From Chitinophaga rhizophila (lineage in GTDB: Bacteria > Bacteroidota > Bacteroidia > Chitinophagales > Chitinophagaceae): DNA of 64,000 nt. Positions within the stretch are counted from its first letter, which is position 1, and each line of letters begins with the position of its first letter. Shown in pieces: positions 36,601 to 43,364 of this stretch. A program made the position numbers and the translations under genes. A model generated the notes under the pieces. It was not told where the DNA came from. It saw nothing but the letters and a program-made list of their open reading frames with translations, and searched no databases. The stretch lies in assembly GCF_019492185.1 (NCBI RefSeq), contig NZ_JAICCF010000004.1:62001-126000 (forward strand). Direction: 5' to 3'.

Positions 36601-36743
36601 GTATTGGTGACGTCCGGAAACGCTTCAATAGGAATATTCCTGAATGCAATCACGCCCCATATAATCAGGAGTAGTGTTGCAAAACCTATAAAGAGCCTGT
36701 TCTTCAAAGAAAAGGCGATGATTGATTTTATTATTTTCTGCAT
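33621..36743 (-). CDS. czcA: CzcA-type RND heavy-metal efflux pump
   Basis: The 1040-residue inner-membrane transporter has 12 TM helices, with two large periplasmic loops. TM4 carries MGAIDFGIIIDGAVVMVEG (about 390-408), the Asp-x5-Asp-x6-Glu pattern of CzcA-type pumps for Zn/Co/Cd/Ni; the Cu/Ag pump CusA has a different sequence there. The protein forms a trimer powered by proton import and works with CzcB and CzcC to move metal from periplasm or cytoplasm outside. The three genes are 14 bp apart, so they form one operon read leftward from 39.7 kb. Confidence 0.92.
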   Translation of the reverse strand: MQKIIKSIIAFSLKNRLFIGFATLLLIIWGVIAFRNIPIEAFPDVTNTQITIITQWPGRSAEEVEKFVTVPIEIAMNPVQKKTSVRSTTVFGLSVVKVIFDDGIDDAFARQQVNNLLRDVEIPDGAEPDVQPPTGPTGEIFRYTLDSKTKTVKELKTLQDWVIERRLLNVPGVGDVVSFGGEVKTYEITVNPQKLASYDITPLDVYSAISKSNINVGGDVIVDNSQSYVVRGIGLLNNAEEIGNIIVDNINGTPILVKDIAQVDISALPRLGQVGRDKQNDVVEGIIVMRKGENPSEVIKRVEERINYLNEKVLPQDVKINTFYNRNNLIEFATHTVLHNMLEGIVFVTVIVFLFMADWRTTVIVAIVIPLALLFAFICLTLKGMSANLLSMGAIDFGIIIDGAVVMVEGIFVLLDHKQRQLGMERFNKLSKLGLIKQTGGELGKAIFFSKLIIIAGLLPIFSFEKVEGKMFSPLAWTLGFALLGALILTLTLIPLLSSLLLRRNVREKHNIFVEWLTNGVMKMFTRTYRHKRITVMVATILVGVGLFMFKFLGSEFLPELDEGAIYIRATCPLSVSLDESKTLANKMRRIILAFPEVRQVMSQTGRPNDGTDATGFYNIEFHVDIFPKDEWKSGLTKEELIDRMQEKLALYPGVNLNFSQPIMDNVEEAVSGVKGSLCVKIYGDSLTYTEARANEVYDIMKDIPGVTDLGVIKNIGQPEMRIDLDENKMALYGVTTADANAIIEMAIGGKAITQIYEGERKFQLRLRYEEKYRNTAETISNLMVPTLRGARVPIKNIATIHTLTGPSIIFRDDNRRYTAVKFSIRGRDMGSVIAEAQAKVDKQVKLDKGYEMQWAGDFENQQRATKRLTEVVPISLMIIFLILFVMFGNVKDAGLVLLNVPFAIIGGIAALLITGTNFSISAGIGFIALFGICIQNGVILISVFKNNMQLVKRHEFNIHTLELAIRDGVRTRVRPVVMTALMAAIGLLPAALSKGIGSETSKPLAIVVIGGLITATILTLLVFPLFFYLGYRKMGQKLK

Positions 36744-36757
36744 AAGATCCTCCCTGG

Positions 36758-37837
36758 TTATTTAACGTTAAGTGCGTCGTAAATGAAAACCTGAGAACTG
36801 GTAACTACCTGATCGCCTTCCTGCAGACCGGAGATAAACGCACGGTCATCTATTCTGCGCAGCAGACTCACTTCCTTCACCTCCAGCTGGTTTCCCTTCT
36901 TAACAATTACATATTGCTTACTATTATCCATCACCATCGCTTTGGCTGGTATGCTGAGTACTGCAGCACTGGTTGCTGTGCTTACTTTTACAGTAGCAAA
37001 CATCTCCGGTTTCAGCTCGCCATTAGCATTGGGCATGCTGATACGTACCTGCATAGTACGATTGGCAGGGTCAAGCACGTTGTACACCTTGTCTATTTTA
37101 CCCAGGTATTCCTTATCAGGATTGGCGAGTGTTTTTACTCTCACTTCATCGCCTAAACGTATGTTACTGATGTCTGACTCGTATACATTGGCAATGATCC
37201 ATACCGTTGAAAGATCTGCTACGGTGAAGAGGCTGTTATTATTATCCTGACGTACCTCTGAATTACCACTGATGCTCTTTTCTATTACATAACCGCTGAT
37301 AGGCGCTTTGAGGGTATAGGTAGCGCTGCTGCCACCACTGATACTGGCCACCTGCCTGGCGCGGTTCAGTTCCGATTGTGCTTTCTTATATTCAAGCTGC
37401 GCAGAAATATAGTCCTGTTGGGTAGCAAGGTTACCATCGAAGAGTGATTGCTGCGTCTCCATATTCTTCTTTGCCATCTCCACACTCGATTCTGCAATAG
37501 ATACATCATTGTTAATACCGGCTACTTCAGCACTTTGCAGTACTGCCAGTACCTGGCCTTGTTTGACATAATCGCCCAGTTCAACCTGTACACTCTTTAT
37601 TTTACCACTTACCAGGGAAAATACTTTCGATTCCTTGCTCTCGTCTGGCTGAATCTTACCATTCAATTTAATTGTCTCCGAAGGCGCTTCCATCCTGGCA
37701 GGAGAGGTTTCCAGGCTCTTGATAAGGCTGTCTGATACAGGGGGCTCGTCTTTTTTTGTCTCGGTATGATGAGCGCCGCAGGCTGATAATATACCTGTTA
37801 TTGCAAGCGGCAAAATATATTTAATGAAAGGTTTCAT
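36758..37837 (-). CDS. czcB: CzcB-type periplasmic adaptor lipoprotein
   Basis: The 359-residue membrane-fusion protein has a lipobox (ILSAC, Cys20), so it is anchored by lipid. A barrel-sandwich/lipoyl half (KIKSVQVELGDYVKQGQVLAVLQS, about 83-106, in two parts) leads to a coiled-coil hairpin (about 115-165), a second lipoyl half (TLKAPISGYVIEKSI), a beta-barrel domain and a membrane-proximal domain. It links the CzcA pump to the CzcC channel. It is the full-length reference for the shortened homologue at 48936-49601. Confidence 0.92.
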   Translation of the reverse strand: MKPFIKYILPLAITGILSACGAHHTETKKDEPPVSDSLIKSLETSPARMEAPSETIKLNGKIQPDESKESKVFSLVSGKIKSVQVELGDYVKQGQVLAVLQSAEVAGINNDVSIAESSVEMAKKNMETQQSLFDGNLATQQDYISAQLEYKKAQSELNRARQVASISGGSSATYTLKAPISGYVIEKSISGNSEVRQDNNNSLFTVADLSTVWIIANVYESDISNIRLGDEVRVKTLANPDKEYLGKIDKVYNVLDPANRTMQVRISMPNANGELKPEMFATVKVSTATSAAVLSIPAKAMVMDNSKQYVIVKKGNQLEVKEVSLLRRIDDRAFISGLQEGDQVVTSSQVFIYDALNVK

Positions 37838-37851
37838 GACAGTGTCTGTTA

Positions 37852-39153
37852 TTATTTATTATTGAACAAGGTTTTCCCAACAGCGAAGTTGAGCGTTTCT
37901 ATTGCCTGCATCCTGGCGTTCTGCAGCTGATTCAGTTGAAGGATGTTCTCTTTGTAAGAATCGTAGAAGTCCGTCAGTTCCAGCAGGCTGATATTCTTTT
38001 TAAGGAAGTTATCTGTAATTGCCTGTAGCAGCTGTTCAAACTGGGCACGGAAGGCCGGATCGACTGTTTCTAACATTTTATCTGTATTGACTGCTTTCGC
38101 ATAGGCTGTCTGCACCTCGTTCTCTACTACCTGCGTTTGTTGTTGTACCAGTAGCTTTGTCTGATCTACACTATATCTCGCGGCTTTTATATTACCCTGA
38201 TTCCGGTTGAAGAATGGCAGGTCAATAGCCACATTCAGGAAGGTAGCGTTATCTACGAAACTTCCCCTTTTATCAAAAGCTGCTCCCAGCGTCAGATCCG
38301 GTGCTGCTATTGCCCGCTGCAACTGATAATTCTGCTGATTATACAACAGGTTATTCTGTGCAAGTTGCAGATCCTGGCGGTTGACATAGGCACTGTCTAC
38401 CAGACTTTGTAAACTTGTCTGCCTGATCTCAGGAATGCCACTAATTGCAGTATCCGGCATAGCGGGTACAAACCAGGCATGGTTGTTCTGTAATAATAGT
38501 TGTAGTTCTGCTTCCAGGTCATTCAGCTGGTTCTGCATATTGGTACGGTCTGCGCGGAGACTATACAATAAGGAACGCAGCCGTACAGCGTCTTTTAATG
38601 TAACCAATCCTTTCTGCTGAAGGTCTTTGTAGGTAGCATCCATTTTAGAAAGCGAAGCAATCTGCTCTTCGTAAGCCTTCATGGAATTTTGCAGATAATA
38701 AGTCTGATAGAAATTACTACGTAACGTATAACGTAAAGTGCGTAGCAGATCAAAGAACGCATTCTCTGCCATACTTGCATTTGTACGCGCCAGCTGGATC
38801 TGCTTATTTCTTCTGCCGGCAAGGGATATCAGTTGTTGAATGCCAACTTCATACTGGCCGGTACGATTGCTGACGTCAAAGAATTTGTTCCTGTCAGGAT
38901 TGTAAATGTTACCGCTGAGGGTCAGGTTGGGATTGTTGTATAACCTTGACTGAATAATCTCTGCCTGTGCGATGGAGACATTGTATTTTTCAGCCAGCAG
39001 TTGGAGGTTCTTCTCCAGAAACTGTTTTTCTGCATCCTGAAGTGTGATACGCAGGGTATCCTGGGCATTGGCTGACAAACCTGTCATCAATAGCAATACA
39101 CAACAGGTAAGTAACCGGCAGAACGATGCTACGCGAGCGTCCTTACTAGACAT
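37852..39153 (-). CDS. czcC: CzcC-type outer-membrane efflux protein (TolC family)
   Basis: The 433-residue protein has a signal peptide (to about residue 30, LSANAQ) and two OEP repeats with long helices (QLLAEKYNVSIAQAEIIQ and the second half from about 230). It forms the trimeric channel that carries the metal through the outer membrane. The czcB start follows 14 bp after its stop. 122 bp separate it from the small exported gene upstream; no terminator is visible there, so they are probably co-transcribed. Confidence 0.9.
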   Translation of the reverse strand: MSSKDARVASFCRLLTCCVLLLMTGLSANAQDTLRITLQDAEKQFLEKNLQLLAEKYNVSIAQAEIIQSRLYNNPNLTLSGNIYNPDRNKFFDVSNRTGQYEVGIQQLISLAGRRNKQIQLARTNASMAENAFFDLLRTLRYTLRSNFYQTYYLQNSMKAYEEQIASLSKMDATYKDLQQKGLVTLKDAVRLRSLLYSLRADRTNMQNQLNDLEAELQLLLQNNHAWFVPAMPDTAISGIPEIRQTSLQSLVDSAYVNRQDLQLAQNNLLYNQQNYQLQRAIAAPDLTLGAAFDKRGSFVDNATFLNVAIDLPFFNRNQGNIKAARYSVDQTKLLVQQQTQVVENEVQTAYAKAVNTDKMLETVDPAFRAQFEQLLQAITDNFLKKNISLLELTDFYDSYKENILQLNQLQNARMQAIETLNFAVGKTLFNNK

Positions 39154-39275
39154 TTGATTCGTTTAAATAGAATATTACAAAAGAGGGTGCGTGAGAAAGA
39201 TCAACAATATGGGCGCAGAAAGGTTTATCAGTCAACCGATTGCAGTTGTCTAACAGGCTCGCATATTAGCAGATC

Positions 39276-39665
39276 TTAAGAAGGTATATTTATTCTGGCT
39301 TCCGGAGGGGGCGTCAGAATATCGTAGGCAATGGAACTTACTTTCTGCACCTGCAACCTGGGGAAGGCTACTGCAAGGTCTACGGTTGATGGCTCTTCTC
39401 TTGTTAATACGATTTCCTGCATGTTCGACACAAAACAGGTTACTCCTGTGCTGCCGGTAAAATAATGCGCAAGATCATCGTCTTCATCCTGTGTCGTAAT
39501 TGCTGTATTGCCAAGGATTACCTGATCGATCAATCCGAGAAAGGTATTAATATCATTGATCTGACGGCCGCACGCATCATATACGTCTCTCTCATCCGCC
39601 ACCGGAACGAACATAGTCGTGTTGACGTGTACAAAGAGTAATATGTATGCAAATAACCTGGCCAT
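39276..39665 (-). CDS. Small acidic exported protein heading the czc operon
   Basis: The 129-residue protein starts with a hydrophobic segment (MARLFAYILLFVHVNTTMF), a likely signal peptide. The mature part has two Cys (DACGRQ and VTCFVS) and an acidic TTQDEDDDLAHYF stretch. I do not know a named family, though similar small proteins accompany cation-efflux operons in Bacteroidota. The acidic patch and Cys/His residues could bind divalent metal in the periplasm, but this is inference. It is the promoter-proximal gene of the czc run and its start lies 14 nt after a TATATTTG box. Confidence 0.7.
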   Translation of the reverse strand: MARLFAYILLFVHVNTTMFVPVADERDVYDACGRQINDINTFLGLIDQVILGNTAITTQDEDDDLAHYFTGSTGVTCFVSNMQEIVLTREEPSTVDLAVAFPRLQVQKVSSIAYDILTPPPEARINIPS

Positions 39666-39678
39666 GATAATAACAATA

Positions 39679-39686
39679 CAAATATA
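39679..39686 (-). promoter_or_regulatory. -7 box of the czc operon promoter
   Basis: On the minus strand TATATTTG fits TAnnTTTG exactly and ends 14 nt before the ATG at 39665. A -33 TTTG is not clear, which suits an activator-dependent promoter. Confidence 0.6.
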
Positions 39687-39714
39687 GATGCGGGTTATTA
39701 CAATATGTCTGCGC

Positions 39715-39750
39715 TTAACGAACTTTAAGCCCTTTTTAATGGGATTTTAA
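39715..39750. promoter_or_regulatory. Phased TTTAA array upstream of the czc operon (putative response-regulator site)
   Basis: Read on the plus strand, TTAA-type half-sites end at 39718 (CTTAACG), 39728 (CTTTAAGC), 39739 (TTTTTAAT) and 39750 (ATTTTAAC), spaced 10, 11 and 11 bp, one helix turn each. The array starts 29 bp upstream of the -7 box, a common place for OmpR-family activators. A similar array lies at 49641-49678. Confidence 0.5.
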
Positions 39751-40001
39751 CCCGCCATACAGCGGGCATAAATTACAGCTTGTCAGTGCATGAAATATGC
39801 ACGCCTTGGGGTAACCAGCCGGTAACCGATCTTACGTAAATGTGCATGCGCTGAGGATGGGAAGTCATAGTGTCTGCTCATGCTGGTAGCAGCAATACTA
39901 TAGACATTAGGTATTCGCATAGAAAATTATCCTGCGCTTATCAAGCAGGCAGGTATTCATTACACGCAATCATAGTAAAGCGGCCATTTGTGTGCAACCT
40001 G
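39751..40001. other. Intergenic region between metX and the czc operon
   Basis: About 250 bp downstream of the metX stop hold no credible gene. Small features are GTGCAT-gaaat-ATGCAC near 39786-39802 and a nearby repeat of GGTAACC. No U-rich terminator for metX was found. Confidence 0.3.
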
Positions 40002-41024
40002 TTACCTTTCTTCCAGCCAGGATAGTAACAGCTTATTGATCTTTTCATGTTCAATCAAAAAGCCATCATGCCCGTAGGTGGAGTCTATTTCGTGGTAAGT
40101 AGCCTGTGGGATGTGTTGGGAGAGGAAGAGCTGTTCTTCCGGCGGACAAAGAATATCACTGGTAATACCAATGATCAGTGCTGGCTGGGACACGCTGGAT
40201 AACGCGCCGGCAAGATCTGTATGGCGGCCACGGGATATATTATGGCTATCCATTGCTTTGCTCAACACCCAGTAAGATTGAGCATTGAAGCGCTTTACCA
40301 GTTTGTCGCCCTGGTACTCAATATAGGAAGATGCACGGAAGTGATCTGTCTTTTCATTGTCCGGGTCAGCCTGGGTACGTACGAAGGTTTGGTAGTTCCT
40401 GTAGGTAAGCATGCCAATGGCACGTGCTGCTTTCAGTCCCTGCGCCCCGGCGGCGAAGGAGTTGTCGTTCCACGTCTGATCGGCCTGTATTGCTAACCGC
40501 TGGGCGGTATGTATGGCTATACTCCAGGGACTTTCGGATGCACCGGTGCAAAGCAGGCAGAGGCGCTGTATCACAGCGGGCTCCAGCAATGCCCATTCCA
40601 ATGCCTGGTAACCGCCCATTGAGCCTCCCATCAGCAACTTAATCTGGCTGATGCCCAGGTGTTTGCGCAGCAGTACGTGCGCGCTAACCATATCCCGCAC
40701 GGTAATCAGCGGGAAGGTATGGAAATAAGGTTCGCCGGTTTGGGGATTCACAGATAAGGGACCAGAGGTACCATAACAAGACCCCAGTATATTGGCGCAA
40801 ACAATAAAATCGTGCTCCGGGTCAATGGCATGACCATTGTCTATCAACCCCTTCCACCAGTCTTTTACATCAGAATTGGCCGTCAGGGCATGGCATACCC
40901 ATACCACATTATCAGCTGTACTATTGAGCGTACCATACGTATGATAAGCAATGTTCAGTTCCGGCAGCACTGCACCGGATTCTAGGATAAAAGGCTGTTT
41001 GCTATGGAAGTTATGTACTGTCAA
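40002..41024 (-). CDS. metX: Homoserine O-acyltransferase, MetX family
   Basis: The frame starts with TTG at 41024 (340 residues); no ATG exists upstream in frame before the promoter, and the N-terminal ILESGAVLPELNIAYHTYG follows the family start directly. The alpha/beta-hydrolase has the nucleophile elbow GGSMGGYQALEW (Ser near 134), Asp in ITSDILCPPEEQ and His in YGHDGFLIE. MetX acetylates (or in some lineages succinylates) homoserine in methionine synthesis; the acyl group cannot be read here. A sulfhydrylase-type gene lies nearby in the opposite direction, so the pair likely covers homoserine activation and sulfur addition. Confidence 0.88.
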   Translation of the reverse strand: MTVHNFHSKQPFILESGAVLPELNIAYHTYGTLNSTADNVVWVCHALTANSDVKDWWKGLIDNGHAIDPEHDFIVCANILGSCYGTSGPLSVNPQTGEPYFHTFPLITVRDMVSAHVLLRKHLGISQIKLLMGGSMGGYQALEWALLEPAVIQRLCLLCTGASESPWSIAIHTAQRLAIQADQTWNDNSFAAGAQGLKAARAIGMLTYRNYQTFVRTQADPDNEKTDHFRASSYIEYQGDKLVKRFNAQSYWVLSKAMDSHNISRGRHTDLAGALSSVSQPALIIGITSDILCPPEEQLFLSQHIPQATYHEIDSTYGHDGFLIEHEKINKLLLSWLEER

Positions 41025-41043
41025 TGCCCCGGAAAAATTTGCG

Positions 41044-41051
41044 CAAAGCTA
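41044..41051 (-). promoter_or_regulatory. -7 box of metX promoter
   Basis: TAGCTTTG on the minus strand ends 20 nt before the TTG start of metX, the same distance as in the divergent osmC promoter. This supports the TTG start. Confidence 0.6.
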
Positions 41052-41120
41052 AGTTAAAATATGCTTAATGCATAATGACTTTGCTATAAAGGGGCATTTG
41101 GGATTTGGCTGCGTACTAAG

Positions 41121-41128
41121 TATCTTTG
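41121..41128 (+). promoter_or_regulatory. -7 box of the osmC promoter
   Basis: TATCTTTG matches the consensus exactly and ends 20 nt before the ATG at 41148. Confidence 0.7.
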
Positions 41129-41147
41129 GAATATAATTTAGCAGCAA

Positions 41148-41567
41148 ATGAAGATATCACTCAAGAGACTAGATGATGCGTTCAATATGGAAGCAGTTGA
41201 TGAAGGCGGACATACAGTGCAGATGGATTCTTCCGTTGAAAATGGTGGTAAAAACAATGGCGTCAGACCGATGCAGATGCTCCTCATGGGCCTCGGCGGT
41301 TGCTCTGCTATTGACGTAGCCATGATCCTGAAAAAACAACGTCAGGAAGTTACAGATTTCCGTATCGAAATCGACGGAGAGAGAGAAAAGGGCAAAGAAC
41401 CTTCTATATGGGAAAAAGTCCATGTGATTTTTCATATCAGCGGAGACGTAGATCCTGATAAAGCAGCCCGCGCAGTGGAACTTTCCATGACCAAATATTG
41501 CTCCGTAGCAGAAACCCTGCGCAGAGCCGGAGGAGACCTCACCTGGGAAACAAAGGTGAACGGGTAA
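41148..41567 (+). CDS. OsmC/Ohr family thiol peroxidase-like protein
   Basis: The 139-residue protein has the OsmC fold with its two conserved cysteines in LMGLGGCSAIDV (near residue 58) and TKYCSVAETL (near 112). Such proteins reduce organic hydroperoxides through a Cys pair, though several subgroups have other roles. A 36-bp gap separates it from the PLP-dependent sulfhydrylase downstream, so the two are likely co-transcribed. The link with methionine genes may reflect shared thiol chemistry. Confidence 0.85.
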   Translation: MKISLKRLDDAFNMEAVDEGGHTVQMDSSVENGGKNNGVRPMQMLLMGLGGCSAIDVAMILKKQRQEVTDFRIEIDGEREKGKEPSIWEKVHVIFHISGDVDPDKAARAVELSMTKYCSVAETLRRAGGDLTWETKVNG

Positions 41568-41603
41568 TATCATTTTTATATACCATTATATCAGTTAATA
41601 CCG

Positions 41604-42785
41604 ATGGAGAAAAACCAATACCGGCCAGAGACCAACGCAGTAAGGATCCAGACAGAAAAGACATGGCAGATGGAACACTCCACGCCATTATTCCTCACGT
41701 CCAGCTTCACCTACGACAACGCCGAAGAAATGCGCGCCACCTTTGCTGACGAAACAGATAATAATATCTATACCCGTTTCAGCAATCCCAACGTAGATGA
41801 ATTTGTACAGAAAGTGTGTGCGCTCGAAGGTGCTGAAGCCGGTTTTGCTACCGCCTCTGGTATGAGCGCTGTATTTGCCAGCTTTATGGCCCTGATGGGT
41901 GCCGGCGATCACCTCATATCCGCCAGCTCCATCTTTGGTTCTACGCACACTATAATCACGAAGTTTCTGCCTAAGTGGGGCATAGAATATAGTTATTTCG
42001 ATATCAACAAGCCCGAAACTGTTGAAGCGCTGATCAAGCCAAATACAAAAATGATCTTCGTAGAGACGCCATCCAATCCAGGGCTGGAGATAGTAGACAT
42101 GCAACTGCTGGCAGATATTGCCAATAAGCACAACGTGATCCTCAACGTAGATAACTGCTTTGCTACGCCGGTATTGCAACGCCCTATCGAACAAGGTGCT
42201 CATATCGTTACTCACTCCGCCACCAAATGGATGGACGGGCAGGGACGTGTACTGGGTGGTGTCGTAGTAGGCCGCAAAGACCTGATCAAAGAAGTACATA
42301 CCTTCTGCCGCAGCACCGGCCCGGCTATGTCTCCGTTTAATGCCTGGGTGCTCAGCAAAAGCCTCGAAACCCTGCATATCCGTATGGCGCGCCATTCAGA
42401 AAGTGCACTGGCCATCGCAAAAGCACTGGAAGGCAACCCGCATATCACCTGGGTGAAATACCCTATGCTGGAAAGCCACCCGCAGCATGCCATCGCCAAA
42501 AAGCAAATGACCGGCGGCGGAGGTATCGTATGCTTTGAACTGAAAGGTGGCCTGCAAAGCGGTACCCGTTTCCTCGATGCACTGAAGATGCTGACGCTCA
42601 CCGCTAATCTCGGCGATAGCAGAAGTATCGCTTCTCATCCCTCTAGCACCACCCATGCTAAACTGACCGATGAAGAACGTGCCAAAGTAGGTATCACACC
42701 AGGACTGATCCGAATTTCTGTAGGTCTGGAAAATGCACAGGATATCCTGGAAGACATCCTTCAGGCACTGGAAAACAGTAAATAA
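41604..42785 (+). CDS. metZ: Trans-sulfuration PLP enzyme, probably O-acylhomoserine sulfhydrylase
   Basis: The 393-residue protein is a Cys/Met metabolism PLP enzyme. It has SNPNVDEFVQKVCALEGAE, the GMSAVFA phosphate site, NVDNCF (PLP ring Asp) and the PLP lysine in SATKWMDGQGRVLGG (near residue 210). The KWMDGQGRVLGG form is usual in O-succinylhomoserine sulfhydrylases (MetZ), while cystathionine gamma-synthase or MetY cannot be excluded. It would join sulfide to activated homoserine to give homocysteine. It follows osmC and lies near metX. Confidence 0.82.
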   Translation: MEKNQYRPETNAVRIQTEKTWQMEHSTPLFLTSSFTYDNAEEMRATFADETDNNIYTRFSNPNVDEFVQKVCALEGAEAGFATASGMSAVFASFMALMGAGDHLISASSIFGSTHTIITKFLPKWGIEYSYFDINKPETVEALIKPNTKMIFVETPSNPGLEIVDMQLLADIANKHNVILNVDNCFATPVLQRPIEQGAHIVTHSATKWMDGQGRVLGGVVVGRKDLIKEVHTFCRSTGPAMSPFNAWVLSKSLETLHIRMARHSESALAIAKALEGNPHITWVKYPMLESHPQHAIAKKQMTGGGGIVCFELKGGLQSGTRFLDALKMLTLTANLGDSRSIASHPSSTTHAKLTDEERAKVGITPGLIRISVGLENAQDILEDILQALENSK

Positions 42786-42794
42786 TATTATTAC

Positions 42795-42820
42795 ACCGGG
42801 AGGAATAAACACCTCCCGGT
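42795..42820 (+). terminator. Hairpin after the sulfhydrylase gene
   Basis: A 9-bp stem ACCGGGAGG (42795-42803) with CCTCCCGGT (42812-42820) and an 8-base loop lies 9 bp after the stop. The following sequence is not T-rich, so termination may be partial. Confidence 0.65.
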
Positions 42821-42916
42821 ATCTTCATACCCCGCTTCCTGATTGTAAGAAAGAACAGTTATCCCATTCCCGCTTTATCCTGATCATTTCATCATACATT
42901 TTCTTATCTTTCATAT

Positions 42917-43300
42917 ATGAAATCTGTTCCTCGCTTTATACTCATCATTGTGCTCAGTTACCTGGGCGGTTACCTCTTTCCCTGGTGGACAGTAGCTGTC
43001 GCTGCATTCCTTGTAGCTGTACTCATCCCATTACCTCCACTACGGTCATTCCTCAACGGCTTTATCGCTGTATTCCTGTTATGGCTGGCGCTCGCATTCT
43101 TTAAAGACATTCAGAATGATCATATCCTGGCAAACAGAATGAGTGAACTGATCATAAAAGTGAAAAATCCTATTCTTATAGGTGTAATCAGTGCCTTTAT
43201 TGGCGGACTGGTAGCCGGCTTCGGCGGACTGACAGGTAGTTATCTAAGATATAAGAAAAAGCCTGTTGCTGTGGCAAAGCCCGTAGCAACTCACGCATAA
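42917..43300 (+). CDS. Small integral membrane protein, unknown function
   Basis: The 127-residue protein has about four TM helices (around 5-25, 27-45, 48-65 and 85-112), with a glycine-rich last helix (AFIGGLVAGFGGLTGSYL) and a basic C-terminal tail. I do not recognise a family. It sits 64 bp upstream of the DUF5686 gene in the same direction and could share its transcript. Confidence 0.75.
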   Translation: MKSVPRFILIIVLSYLGGYLFPWWTVAVAAFLVAVLIPLPPLRSFLNGFIAVFLLWLALAFFKDIQNDHILANRMSELIIKVKNPILIGVISAFIGGLVAGFGGLTGSYLRYKKKPVAVAKPVATHA

Positions 43301-43364
43301 ACAACCTATTTTTATTTGGTCAGTTCTGCTGTTGATGCAGCAGAGCGGATCGTAATTCTCCAAT

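Noticed and set aside
33621..36743. CusA (Cu/Ag) assignment for the RND pump
   Set aside because: TM4 reads DFGIIIDGAVVMVEG, the CzcA divalent-cation form, not the CusA form.
41025..41147. SAM or other methionine riboswitch upstream of metX
   Set aside because: The leader is only about 10-20 nt after the promoter box, too short for any known SAM riboswitch.
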